Assembly (NCBI GenBank): GCA_038524795.1
Contig: JBCBIJ010000003.1
Coordinates: forward strand, 310,001-374,000
Origin: CALBPI01 sp038524795
Lineage (GTDB): Bacteria > Pseudomonadota > Gammaproteobacteria > Steroidobacterales > Woeseiaceae
Length of the DNA stretch: 64,000 nucleotides
Direction: 5' to 3'
Part shown: one piece after another, positions 34,561-43,056 of the stretch
Position numbering within the stretch: position 1 is the stretch's first letter
Layout: each line of letters begins with the position of its first letter
Translations under genes and position numbers: made by a program
The notes under the pieces: generated by a model
What the model was told of the DNA's origin: nothing
What the model saw: the letters and a program-made list of their open reading frames with translations, nothing else
Databases searched by the model: none

Positions 34561-34785
34561 TTAAACCGACAAAGCGATTGCAGCGGCTGTCTTGGCCGCA
34601 GTCTTCGCTTCCTGCCAGGCACTGCGGTAGCCCGCGCGGCCCGGGGGCCAGGGCTGCCAGCGCCAACGCGACAGGCTCGCAACGAGTGCGACGGGGAACA
34701 TGGCCACGAAACAAACACCAGCCAGCAGCCGGAAATGGGCTGCATGCTCGTTGGCTTGTCGGGCGTGATGTGTGACTACTCTCAT
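34561..34785 (-). CDS. pufQ: PufQ, bacteriochlorophyll-related puf protein
   Basis: 74 residues, the same size as Rhodobacter PufQ. One membrane helix (LLAGVCFVAMFPVALVASL) is followed by the AW-EA motif seen in PufQ (RSAWQEAKTAAK). Rhodobacter PufQ is needed for normal bacteriochlorophyll levels, possibly as a carrier or regulator. AGGAGAGA precedes the ATG. Position between bchZ and pufB is the canonical one. Confidence 0.88.
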   Translation of the reverse strand: MRVVTHHARQANEHAAHFRLLAGVCFVAMFPVALVASLSRWRWQPWPPGRAGYRSAWQEAKTAAKTAAAIALSV

Positions 34786-34805
34786 CGGCTCTCTCCTAAC
34801 CGCTG

Positions 34806-36254
34806 TTACGCCGCGGCAATGCGCGTGCTCTTGCAAACGCGCTCGATATCTTGTTCTTCGACGTGCACGCTGCCGCGCGACCGCGCGTCGGCGTCCACGG
34901 CATCACGCAGTCTTTTGGCTGCTGAAATTCTCACGAGGATGGGCTCGGCCTCGATGATCTGATCGAAGACTGCCTTGGCCGCTTCGCTCCAGTGCGTCTG
35001 CCCGTCAATGCGAGACGGCGTCTCGTCGACGGCATCGAGGCTCGTACCCAGGGGCAGGATGTGGAACAACGCATCGAACAGCGCGTTGCAGACTTCCTGC
35101 ACGACGTAGGTGGCACCGGCGTAACCCATGAAGGGTGTACCCGTATGGCGGCGAATGACGGCGCCCGGGAATGACGCCGGGATGTACATCGCCTTGGCGC
35201 CCGCTTCGGCCAGGTACATGCGTTCGTTGTAACTGCCAAACATCACGAGCGGGGTCTGTTCGTGCACGAGCCGGCGAACTTCCTCGTTGTCCGTCTTGGC
35301 GCCAGGGCACCGCGCAACGGCGAAGGTGCATGGCAAACCCAGATCGTTCTCGAGGAAATTCCTGAGCCCCCGCGTGTAGGTCTCGTTGGCGACGATGGCG
35401 AAACTGGCCGTACCGAAAAAGTCCTGGGTGACCGAACGCCAGAGATCCCAGAGCGGTTTGATCGTCGTGTGCTTTTCACGCTCGATGAACGGCTCGGGAT
35501 CGAGGCCGAGTCGATCGCCGAGTTCGCGCAGGAACGCTGTGGTCGAATGCAGGCCGATGGGCGCTTGCAGGTACGGACGCTCGAGCGCCTCGCACAGCAG
35601 GCGACCGAACTCGCGGTACATGCAGATATTGACGTCGGCGTCGCAAAGCTTCGCGATGTCGGACAGGTGTGTGCCCAGCGGGAACACCATGTTGATTTCC
35701 GCACCCAGCCCTTCGACGAGTCGTGTGATCTCGGCGAGATCTGAGGGCATGTTGAAGTGCCCGTAGGCGGGCCCGATGATGTTGACGCGCGGCTTGGCGC
35801 CTTCGGGGCGCTTACGCGGTGCGCGGACTTTCTTCGGGCCGAATTCTTTCCAGAGCCAGGCCAGCGCGCGGTCGGCGCTCTGCCACTGGTCTTCGTCTAT
35901 GGTGCGCGGCAGGAAGCGTTTGATGCCCGTGCCTTCGGGTGTGACGCCGCCACCGATCATCTCGGCAATGGAACCCGTAACCACCACGGCGGGCTGATCG
36001 GGATCCAAGGTCTCGTGGGCGCGTTTCATAGCGGCTTCAGTGCCCGTCTGGCCCAGTTCTTCCTCACCGAGGCCGGTCACGACGATAGGCAACTCATGCG
36101 GCGGTAGGCCATCCGTGTAGTGCAACACGGAAGTCACCGGCAGGTTCTCGCAGCCCACCGGGCCGTCGATAATCACCTGCAGGCCCTTGACGGCTGTGAA
36201 CACGTACACAGACCCCCAGTAGCCGCCGGCGCGATCGTGATCGAGCACCAACAT
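34806..36254 (-). CDS. bchZ: Chlorophyllide a reductase subunit Z
   Basis: 482 residues from MLVLDHDRAGGYWG, the conserved N-terminus. It is the nitrogenase-like catalytic subunit, with BchY, that reduces ring B of chlorophyllide a. The GPVGCENLPVT segment carries a cluster-ligand Cys. The start overlaps the bchY stop by one base (TGATG); longer in-frame starts are therefore rejected. Confidence 0.96.
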   Translation of the reverse strand: MLVLDHDRAGGYWGSVYVFTAVKGLQVIIDGPVGCENLPVTSVLHYTDGLPPHELPIVVTGLGEEELGQTGTEAAMKRAHETLDPDQPAVVVTGSIAEMIGGGVTPEGTGIKRFLPRTIDEDQWQSADRALAWLWKEFGPKKVRAPRKRPEGAKPRVNIIGPAYGHFNMPSDLAEITRLVEGLGAEINMVFPLGTHLSDIAKLCDADVNICMYREFGRLLCEALERPYLQAPIGLHSTTAFLRELGDRLGLDPEPFIEREKHTTIKPLWDLWRSVTQDFFGTASFAIVANETYTRGLRNFLENDLGLPCTFAVARCPGAKTDNEEVRRLVHEQTPLVMFGSYNERMYLAEAGAKAMYIPASFPGAVIRRHTGTPFMGYAGATYVVQEVCNALFDALFHILPLGTSLDAVDETPSRIDGQTHWSEAAKAVFDQIIEAEPILVRISAAKRLRDAVDADARSRGSVHVEEQDIERVCKSTRIAAA

Positions 36255-37753
36255 CAGACGATCGACTCCGGCACGTCTTTCTTCGCGACCGGGCGCTTGC
36301 GGCGCGGCTTGGGCGGTGCTTTCGGCGTGTCGCGCCAAACGCCCGCATTGTGGCCTTTGCCAACGCCTTCAAAGAACGCGGTCATTTCATCGAAACGCGA
36401 CTTCTGTGCGATGGCAGCGTTGATAATCGCGGACAGCGCACTTGGGCCGGGGATGCCCATGAGTGGCCGCGCCGAAATCAGGTTCGTGAAGTACATGGCC
36501 GGGCGCGACTGCTCTTTGGCCTTCTGCACGACAGGCGTGGTGCCAATCGCGAGGTCGGGGTCGAATTCCTCGATGGCCGCGAGGTCCTGCTCGAGCGATG
36601 CCCGGTACTGCACGTGCACACCCCGCTCGGTGAGCCAATCGCGATCGGCCTCAGACCAGCGCGTTTTCGGACACGCCGTGCCGACGTAGCGCAGATCGGC
36701 ACCGCACTCGACAAGCAACCGTGCGACAAGCAACTCAGAACCCTCGTAGCCCGACATCGTGATGCGGCCTTTGATGGGCGACTGAGCGATAGCACCTGAG
36801 AGAATCGGCAGCACCTTGTTCTTGGCCCGCGACACCGCGTCTTCGTCGACGCCGCAGATCTTTCCGACCTGCTCAAGCCAGGCGGCTGTGCCGTCGTGAC
36901 CCACGGGCGCTGACCCGAATACGGGTCGACCCGCGGCCTCGAACTCGCGTACCGATGCGGTGTAGAACGGGTGGATCGCTGCGACCGCCTGGCAGTCCAG
37001 CGCGGCGTAGAGCTCGCGCCATTCGCGCGTCGGCACCACCGGTCCGGCCGCAAGCCCCATGGGCTCAAGCAACTGGTCAATGGTCACCGGGTCTGCGGGG
37101 AACATCTCACCCAGCAGCGCAACCTGTGGGCGTCCGTCGTCGCGCATCTCACGCGGCGGCGCCACAGGCCCAAGCTCGGCCTCGGTACGGGCGTACTTGA
37201 GCATGGCGCCTGCGAGTACGTCCTTGGCCTCCGCATGCGTCGGGATCCCGAATCCGGGTACATCGATCCCGATGATGCGTACGCCGTTGATCTCCTTGGG
37301 CAGCATCTGCAGCGGCACGCCTGACGCCGTCGGCACGCAAAGGTTGGTGACGACGACCGCGTCGTAGTCCTTGGGATCGGCGATGTCCTGAACCGCTTCC
37401 CGAATGTCTTCGTAGAGCTTGCCTGTGACGAGCGTTTCGGAGTTGAACGGCACGTAGCCCACGGTGCGCCGTGCGCCGTAGAAATGTGAGGTGAACGTCA
37501 GTCCGTACACACAGCAGGCCGACCCCGACAGGATCGTCGCCGTACGCCGCATACGCAGGCCCACGCGCAACGACCCGAATGCCGGGCACATGCTCTGTGG
37601 CTGGTCATGCGGGCCCATGGGGTAGTCGGCTGCGTAGCGCTCGAGCACCTCGGCCTTGCCTGCCTTCTCTGCGGCAGCACGCATCTCGCCCTTGGCGTGG
37701 CAGCCCTTCCCGTCGGTCGGCTCTGTTGTCTGTGTTGTGTTGCCGTCTGCCAT
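36254..37753 (-). CDS. bchY: Chlorophyllide a reductase subunit Y
   Basis: 499 residues, partner of BchZ. Cluster-ligand Cys residues lie in QSMCPAFGSLRVG, SGSACCVYGL and VVVTNLCVPTASG. The C-terminal 30 residues are Lys/Arg/Pro-rich. It is 18 bp from bchX in the conserved bchCXYZ order. Confidence 0.96.
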   Translation of the reverse strand: MADGNTTQTTEPTDGKGCHAKGEMRAAAEKAGKAEVLERYAADYPMGPHDQPQSMCPAFGSLRVGLRMRRTATILSGSACCVYGLTFTSHFYGARRTVGYVPFNSETLVTGKLYEDIREAVQDIADPKDYDAVVVTNLCVPTASGVPLQMLPKEINGVRIIGIDVPGFGIPTHAEAKDVLAGAMLKYARTEAELGPVAPPREMRDDGRPQVALLGEMFPADPVTIDQLLEPMGLAAGPVVPTREWRELYAALDCQAVAAIHPFYTASVREFEAAGRPVFGSAPVGHDGTAAWLEQVGKICGVDEDAVSRAKNKVLPILSGAIAQSPIKGRITMSGYEGSELLVARLLVECGADLRYVGTACPKTRWSEADRDWLTERGVHVQYRASLEQDLAAIEEFDPDLAIGTTPVVQKAKEQSRPAMYFTNLISARPLMGIPGPSALSAIINAAIAQKSRFDEMTAFFEGVGKGHNAGVWRDTPKAPPKPRRKRPVAKKDVPESIV

Positions 37754-37771
37754 GTGAATCCAGTGGCGCCG

Positions 37772-38794
37772 TTAAACGGCGTCGTAGATGACCTCGAGCG
37801 ATTCCTTGGGCGCGTAGTCAGCACCGCGCATGTCTGCGGCCGAAGCGGGCTGCAAGACAACGTCACGACCTGTCTCATCGCTGGAGAACAGACCGAGCAG
37901 GCCGTCCTGATCGAGCGGGTTGGGTTGCTGCGGCGGCGCGTCGGCCACCTGCTGCGCGAGTTCTTCGAACAGACCGCCCCACTGCCCGCCAGGCTTGCCG
38001 ACGATCTCGTAGTTGGCGCTTTTTCTGCGGATGTCCTCGTCGGCCGGGATGGCGGCGAGTACGGGGATGCCGACGGCTTCGGCGAACGCGGCTGCCTCAC
38101 CGGTGCCGTCGTCCTTGTTAATACACATGCCGGCCACACCGACATTGCCGCCGAGCTTTCTGAAGTACTCAACCGCCGAGCAGACGTTGTTGGCCACGTA
38201 CAGCGATTGCAGGTCGTTGGAGCCGACCACGATCACCTTCTGGCACATGTCGCGCGCGATCGGCAGACCGAAGCCACCACACACCACGTCGCCCAGGAAA
38301 TCGAGCAGCACGTAGTCAAAGTCCCACTCATGGAAGCCGAGCTTCTCGAGCAATTCGAAACCATGGATGATGCCGCGGCCACCACAGCCACGACCCACCT
38401 CGGGACCGCCAAGCTCCATGGCGTAAACACCATCGCGCTTGAAGCAGACATCGCCGATCTCGACCTCTTCACCTGCGGCCTTCTTGCGTGAAGAGGTTTC
38501 GATGATCGTGGGGCAGCTCTTGCCGCCGAACAGCAGCGACGTCGTATCGCTCTTCGGGTCACAGCCGATCAGCAGCACCTTTTTGCCCTGCTGCGCCATC
38601 ATGTAGGAGAGGTTTGAGAGCGTGAAGCTCTTGCCGATGCCGCCCTTGCCGTAGATCGCGATGATCTGCGTTTCCTTGGTGACTTCGCCCGCGGGCACAG
38701 GGTCGGGTTCGGTGCCAGCCTCGGCACGGAGGGCGTCTCGCATACGGATCTGCGCGTCGACGCGGATCTCCGTCACATTGTCTTTGCTGCTCAA
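37772..38794 (-). CDS. bchX: Chlorophyllide a reductase iron protein
   Basis: 340 residues from a TTG at 38794 that overlaps the bchC stop as TTGA. It is the ATP-driven electron donor of the BchXYZ complex. P-loop IYGKGGIGKS, [4Fe-4S] Cys in GRGCGGRG and DVVCGGFG are intact. Alternatives are GTG at 38776 and ATG at 38743, the latter giving 323 residues. Rhodobacter BchX is about 333 residues and starts just ahead of the DARLREE-like segment, here QIRMRDALRAE, so the TTG or GTG is favoured. Confidence 0.93.
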   Translation of the reverse strand: MSSKDNVTEIRVDAQIRMRDALRAEAGTEPDPVPAGEVTKETQIIAIYGKGGIGKSFTLSNLSYMMAQQGKKVLLIGCDPKSDTTSLLFGGKSCPTIIETSSRKKAAGEEVEIGDVCFKRDGVYAMELGGPEVGRGCGGRGIIHGFELLEKLGFHEWDFDYVLLDFLGDVVCGGFGLPIARDMCQKVIVVGSNDLQSLYVANNVCSAVEYFRKLGGNVGVAGMCINKDDGTGEAAAFAEAVGIPVLAAIPADEDIRRKSANYEIVGKPGGQWGGLFEELAQQVADAPPQQPNPLDQDGLLGLFSSDETGRDVVLQPASAADMRGADYAPKESLEVIYDAV

Positions 38795-39729
38795 GAGAGG
38801 TCTCTCCAGTCGAGGATCATTTTCAGGCACTCGGGGTCGCCGAACGCGGTGGTGTAGGCGCTGTGTGCCTCGTCGGCAGGCACGCTGTGGCTGATAAGCT
38901 GGCCGAGCTGCAATCGGTTGCTCGCACACAGCGCAATAACCTCGGAGAGGTCTTCGGGCTGCCATTCGGCTGCCACAACAAAACGCGCCTCGCGCATGAA
39001 CGCCGGCGGGAACGTGAAAGACAGCGGTTGCGAATAGAATCCTGCAAGCGTGACTTCGCCACCCGGAGCCAGACGCTCTACCAGTGAATCAAGGATGCCG
39101 GGGTCACCCGACACGTCGCAGATCTGGCGGTAATCGCTCGATGGGTCTTCGTCGGGGTGCAGGACCTCGTAACCCGCCGCGCCGGCCTGGCGTGTCTCGT
39201 TGACCTCCCAGACCACGGGGGCCGGATAACCTGCGGCAATCGTCACGCGGGCCAGTAGGCGCCCCAACACGCCGTGCCCCACAACAAGCTCGGGTGCGTC
39301 TGCACCGACACAGAGCGCATGATGCGCCGTGGCGGCCAGGGCCATGAGGGTGCCGTCGGGGCCCAAGCGCTCGGGGATGGCGTGGGCTTTGCTGGCGTTG
39401 CAAACGATATGAGATGCCGCGCCGCCGAACAGACCGCGTATGTCGCCGTAGCAGTGGGCACCTGAGACAAAGACGAATTCACCCAGGCGGGACTCGAGCC
39501 CCGGTGCTGTCTGGATGACGCGCCCCACGGTTTCGTAGCCAGGTACGAGCGGATAGCCCATACCCGGGAACGGCGGCATCGTGCCGTCCCAGAGCAAACG
39601 CTCGGTACCCGTGCTGATGCCGCTCCAGTCCACGCGTACCGTGAGCTCACCGTCGTCAAGTTCTGGAAGATCCAAACGACTGAGTGCAACGGCACCGGGC
39701 TCGCGCATGACGACCGCAACTGTATCCAT
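38791..39729 (-). CDS. bchC: Bacteriochlorophyllide a dehydrogenase
   Basis: 312 residues from MDTVAVVM. It oxidises the 3-hydroxyethyl group to 3-acetyl, a late bacteriochlorophyll step. It is a zinc-alcohol-dehydrogenase-type protein with SGISTGTERLLWDG, GHGVLGRLLAR (nucleotide fold) and the GGEVTLAGFYS segment. The upstream region carries its own promoter with PpsR-type operators, as in Rhodobacter. Confidence 0.95.
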   Translation of the reverse strand: MDTVAVVMREPGAVALSRLDLPELDDGELTVRVDWSGISTGTERLLWDGTMPPFPGMGYPLVPGYETVGRVIQTAPGLESRLGEFVFVSGAHCYGDIRGLFGGAASHIVCNASKAHAIPERLGPDGTLMALAATAHHALCVGADAPELVVGHGVLGRLLARVTIAAGYPAPVVWEVNETRQAGAAGYEVLHPDEDPSSDYRQICDVSGDPGILDSLVERLAPGGEVTLAGFYSQPLSFTFPPAFMREARFVVAAEWQPEDLSEVIALCASNRLQLGQLISHSVPADEAHSAYTTAFGDPECLKMILDWRDLS

Positions 39730-39794
39730 GTGATCCAGCTTTCCCCGGATGCACAAGCGTCGCGGATCGCTCGGGCATCAAAATGATGAATTTG

Positions 39795-39822
39795 AGTGTA
39801 CGCCTCGGTTGACGACTGTCAA
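39795..39822 (-). promoter_or_regulatory. bchC promoter
   Basis: On the minus strand, TTGACA (39822-39817), a 16-bp spacer, TACACT (39800-39795). Transcription would begin about 59 nt before the bchC ATG. The -35 lies inside the PpsR-type operator. Confidence 0.65.
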
Positions 39823-39834
39823 GTGAAATGGACA
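39797..39834. promoter_or_regulatory. PpsR/CrtJ-type operators at bchC
   Basis: TGT-N12-ACA at 39817-39834, with flanks TGTC and GACA as in the known TGTCN10GACA consensus. TGT-N12-ACG at 39797-39814 lies 2 bp away and covers the -10 side. A lone TGTC half-site is at 39843-39846, 8 bp to the right of the first. Confidence 0.75.
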
Positions 39835-39848
39835 GTTTCTAATGTCAA

Positions 39849-40949
39849 CTAAACTGGATGCGTGGAGATCACACTGCATATGAGGGGAATTGGCGTCGCA
39901 TGCCACTGGCTGGGCCCAAAACCCGAGGCTGCCAACAGGGCGTCGATCTCGGCCCGGGTGCGCGCCCGACCGCTGCCCATGGCGAGCAAATAGAAGCCGA
40001 AATAGGCGTCGCCTACGGGCTTCGCACCGGGCGTGCCGGCCATAGGTTCGGCGATGACCAGCGTGCCCGAATCAGGCAGTGCCGCGCGGGCACGCGCAAG
40101 CAGTTCGAGCACCACGTCATCGTCGTGGTCGTGCACGATGCGAACGAGCGAAATCACGTCGGCCCCGCGGGGTAGATCGTCAGCGCGAAAGCTGCCCGGC
40201 GCGACGTTCGGTGCACCGGGCGCAGCCGCATCCACATTGGCCACCACACCGGGCAAGTCGAACAGCGTGCGTTCGAGCCGCGGATAGCGTGCGTGCACGG
40301 CCGCAAGAAACGCGCCCGTACCACCGCCGACATCAAGCAGGTGTTGGTGCTGGTCAAAGCGGTAAGCCGCAAGCACCTGCTCGGCGATCATGGGTTGCGA
40401 ATCGGCCATGAGCTGGCTGTACGCGCGTACCCGCTCCGCCTCGAGCTGCGCAGGATCGCTGGCACGTGCGTAGCCCCAGAAATCTTCGAGCGCCGTGGTG
40501 TCTCGCTCACCGCGCAGCAAAGCCAGCGGCTTTGCCATGTCGGCATAGAGCATGGCGTGGTGCTGTGCCATAGCGGTAATCCCGCGATCACCAATCAGCG
40601 CGGCGCCCAGCGGCCCTAGCGCAAACACATCGTCGCCGCGCGCCTCCAGCAATTCGAGCGATGCCGCGGCACGCGCGAGCCGTGCTGCCGCGGCGCGATC
40701 GAGTGATGCCAGACGGGCCAGCGCATCGATCGACTGCGGACCGCGACCGAGTGCCTCGAACCAGCCCACTTCGATGCAGCTCATGAGCGTCTGGCTGTAA
40801 ACAAAGCCGGCGGAAATGTCGAACAAGCGGCGCGCGCTGCGGCGCGCTAACAGCCGAAACGGCCAGATTCTGCCGGCGCTGGCGCGAAAACGAGGGTTGG
40901 CGAGCAGCCGGTTACGCCAATCGGCCAACCGGGCGCGCAGGCCCACCAC
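39849..40949 (-). CDS. crtF: Hydroxyneurosporene O-methyltransferase CrtF
   Basis: 366 residues, starting with GTG. It methylates the 1-hydroxyl of acyclic carotenoids toward spirilloxanthin/spheroidene. The SAM-binding LLDVGGGTGAFLAAV and LVRIVHDHDDD are typical of the class I small-molecule O-methyltransferases. It is 17 bp downstream of crtE. Confidence 0.93.
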   Translation of the reverse strand: MVGLRARLADWRNRLLANPRFRASAGRIWPFRLLARRSARRLFDISAGFVYSQTLMSCIEVGWFEALGRGPQSIDALARLASLDRAAAARLARAAASLELLEARGDDVFALGPLGAALIGDRGITAMAQHHAMLYADMAKPLALLRGERDTTALEDFWGYARASDPAQLEAERVRAYSQLMADSQPMIAEQVLAAYRFDQHQHLLDVGGGTGAFLAAVHARYPRLERTLFDLPGVVANVDAAAPGAPNVAPGSFRADDLPRGADVISLVRIVHDHDDDVVLELLARARAALPDSGTLVIAEPMAGTPGAKPVGDAYFGFYLLAMGSGRARTRAEIDALLAASGFGPSQWHATPIPLICSVISTHPV

Positions 40950-40966
40950 GGGTTCGCCGGTCTCGC

Positions 40967-41839
40967 TCAGGCTGCGGCGCGGAGTCGACGCAGTCGAGAT
41001 GTGAGCTGCTCAGCTTCGGCGCCAATAAGGCGCGCCAGGGGTTCTCGACCTACGCAATCCGGAATGGATGCGATCGCGTCGGCGACCAGCCCATTGAGTC
41101 GGTCCAGCGCGCCGTCGAAGCCCAGTGCCTGAATCGCGCTCGGACGACCGTGCTTGCGATCCTGGCCTGTCGGCTTGCCCATGTCAGACACGCTACCGCA
41201 GGCATCAAGCAGATCGTCGGCAACCTGGTAGGCCTCACCGAGACGGCCGCCCAGCTCACGCCAAGGCGCGGCCTCGACGCCGGCTGCGGCAGCGCCCGCT
41301 TCCGTCGACGCGGCAAACAGCGCGCCCGTCTTCGCCTGCTGGTAGGCGCGCAGATCAACGCCGGGCTCACACTCGTAGGCCTGGCCCGCAATGATGCCGT
41401 TCGGCGCACCAACGGAACGGCCGATCACACGCATCAATGATTGCAAGCGCTCGGGTCGCGCCGCGGCACCGGCCGCCAGCACTTCAAACGCCATGACGAT
41501 GAGCTCGTCACCGCAAAGCAGTGCAAGACGTTCGTCGAAGGCCACATGCACCGTCGGCTTGCCGCGGCGCAGGTCGGCGTTGTCAAAACAGGGCAGATCG
41601 TCGTGGACCAGCGAGGCGCAGTGCAGCAGTTCGATGGACACGGCGGCGGCATCAACCGTACCGGGATTGTCAGCCGCACAGGCGGCGGCAACGGCGCAGC
41701 ACAGTCGCGGCCGGAGTCGGGCACCGCCCGGCAGCACGGCGTAGCGCACTGCGGCAGCCAGCCGCGGTGGACAATCCTCCGCCAAATGAGTCGCAAGCGC
41801 GGCCTCGATGGCCTGTTCGATTCGTGCAGCCGTGGCCAT
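40967..41839 (-). CDS. crtE: Geranylgeranyl diphosphate synthase CrtE
   Basis: 290 residues. It makes C20-PP for both carotenoids and the bacteriochlorophyll tail. The two Asp-rich sites are VHDDLPCFDNADLRRG and YQVADDLLD; GGARLRPRL binds the diphosphate. GGGAGG precedes the ATG. First gene of the crtEF-bchCXYZ-puf superoperon. Confidence 0.94.
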   Translation of the reverse strand: MATAARIEQAIEAALATHLAEDCPPRLAAAVRYAVLPGGARLRPRLCCAVAAACAADNPGTVDAAAVSIELLHCASLVHDDLPCFDNADLRRGKPTVHVAFDERLALLCGDELIVMAFEVLAAGAAARPERLQSLMRVIGRSVGAPNGIIAGQAYECEPGVDLRAYQQAKTGALFAASTEAGAAAAGVEAAPWRELGGRLGEAYQVADDLLDACGSVSDMGKPTGQDRKHGRPSAIQALGFDGALDRLNGLVADAIASIPDCVGREPLARLIGAEAEQLTSRLRRLRAAA

Positions 41840-41865
41840 GGCGTGTCCTCCCGCCGAACCTGAGG

Positions 41866-41939
41866 TGTCATAAAATTATGACGCCATAAGTGTCAGTCAG
41901 AATAGACACTGGGCTTGCGAGCGTCAACCGAAGCAGACA
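41866..41939. promoter_or_regulatory. Three PpsR/CrtJ-type operators between crtE and crtC
   Basis: TGT-N12-ACG at 41866-41883, embedded in a near-perfect GTCATAA/TTATGAC dyad. TGT-N12-ACA at 41891-41908, 7 bp further. CGT-N12-ACA at 41922-41939, which is TGT-N12-ACG on the minus strand. The spacing of the first two fits cooperative tandem binding known for CrtJ. Confidence 0.75.
41899..41927 (-). promoter_or_regulatory. crtE (superoperon) promoter
   Basis: On the minus strand, TTGACG (41927-41922), a 17-bp spacer, TATTCT (41904-41899), giving a leader of about 53 nt. The -35 and -10 each lie inside one of the operators. Confidence 0.65.
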
Positions 41940-41965
41940 GTCGCGCTGCGCGGTACCATTCGCCC

Positions 41966-42955
41966 ATGCAAGCTACCGATTGGGCCGCACGCTCGATTTC
42001 CGGGCGGTCGAAAGACGACTACTTCGACACCGAGGTGCTGCCGGACGGCTACCGATGGTGGTATCTGGACGTCGTTAGCGATTGCGGCAACTACAGCGTC
42101 GTGGTCATCGGTTTCATCGGCAGCGTGTTCTCGCCCTACTACGCCCGCGCGCGCCGCCGCGGCCCCGGCGACCCGTTTGCGCACTGCGCCATCAACCCCA
42201 TCATCTATGGCCCCTCGGGCAAGCATTGGGCGATGACCGAACGCACGGGCGATCGCTTCTCGGGCGATCACCAGGGCATCGCAGTGGGGCCAAGCTGCAT
42301 GCGTTGGGATGGCGATACGCTGGTCGCAGAAATCGACGAGGTCTGCAATCCATGGCCACGACGTATGCGGGGCGAAATCCGGCTGACGCCAGAAGTGCTG
42401 CAGGACCGCGCCTACGTGTTACACAGCAACGGGCGGCACCGCTGGTGGCCCGCCGCACCCGTGGCACGTGCCGAGGTGCGCTTCGAGCAACCTGAGCTGT
42501 CGTTCTCGGGCAGTGGTTACATTGATACTAACGAGGGTGATGAGCCTCTCGAGCGCGGCTTCCTTCGCTGGGACTGGACACGGGCCGAGTCACCAGAGCC
42601 CGGCGCCGAAACTCCCGCCCTCACCTACCATGTCGTGCAGCGCGATGGTCATGAACACACGCTGGCGCTGGCGCTCGACGACTCGGGCGCACTGGTCACC
42701 TCGGACGCCCCCATCGGTCAACGCTTGCCGCGTTCGGGCTGGCGCGTCGCACGACACGCCCGCAACGACCTGCCCATCACCGCGGTACGCACGCTTGAAG
42801 ACACGCCGTTCTACGCGCGGTCACTCATTCAGGCCGGCGAGGACCCGGGCATGAAACTCATGCATGAGAGCCTGTCGCTGACACGTTTCGAGAGCCCGTG
42901 GGTGCAGTTCCTGTTGCCGTTTCGGATGCCCCGGCGAAACACCGCACGCCGTTAA
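41966..42955 (+). CDS. crtC: Carotenoid 1,2-hydratase CrtC
   Basis: 329 residues. It adds water across the end double bond of acyclic carotenoids. The WWYLDVVSD, GSVFSPYYARAR and FSGSGYIDTNEGDEPLERGF segments identify the family. It is the only plus-strand gene between 31 and 58 kb; crtD, its usual neighbour, is missing. A TACCAT box 6 nt before the ATG hints at a leaderless start, but no -35 was found. The convergent small ORF ends 10 bp away. Confidence 0.93.
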   Translation: MQATDWAARSISGRSKDDYFDTEVLPDGYRWWYLDVVSDCGNYSVVVIGFIGSVFSPYYARARRRGPGDPFAHCAINPIIYGPSGKHWAMTERTGDRFSGDHQGIAVGPSCMRWDGDTLVAEIDEVCNPWPRRMRGEIRLTPEVLQDRAYVLHSNGRHRWWPAAPVARAEVRFEQPELSFSGSGYIDTNEGDEPLERGFLRWDWTRAESPEPGAETPALTYHVVQRDGHEHTLALALDDSGALVTSDAPIGQRLPRSGWRVARHARNDLPITAVRTLEDTPFYARSLIQAGEDPGMKLMHESLSLTRFESPWVQFLLPFRMPRRNTARR

Positions 42956-42965
42956 TCGGCCAACG

Positions 42966-43055
42966 TCAGTCGTCGTCGCGGCGCGACACCGACCAGACCT
43001 GCCACAGCAAGAACACCAGGATAGGGACGTAGAGCCAGAAGTAGCCCGGCGCCAT
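42966..43055 (-). CDS. Putative 29-residue membrane peptide
   Basis: The ATG at 43055 lies one base after the crtB stop (TGACATG). It encodes MAPGYFWLYVPI followed by a hydrophobic LVFLLWQVW and a polar SRRDDD end: a single membrane span with a charged tail. There is no separate ribosome site, so translation would depend on crtB termination. No family is recognised. Coding is supported by the sensible membrane topology and placement, not by homology. Confidence 0.5.
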   Translation of the reverse strand: MAPGYFWLYVPILVFLLWQVWSVSRRDDD

Positions 43056-43056
43056 G

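Noticed and set aside
41864..41885. GTCATAA/TTATGAC dyad as an FNR/CRP-type site
   Set aside because: It lacks TTGAT-N4-ATCAA or TGTGA-N6-TCACA; it fits TGT-N12-ACG and is next to other PpsR-type sites.
41954..41959. TACCAT as an eighth leaderless -10 box, before crtC
   Set aside because: Spacing is right, but no -35 is seen at 15-18 bp and the operators lie 50-90 bp upstream, so a conventional promoter is equally likely. Not counted.
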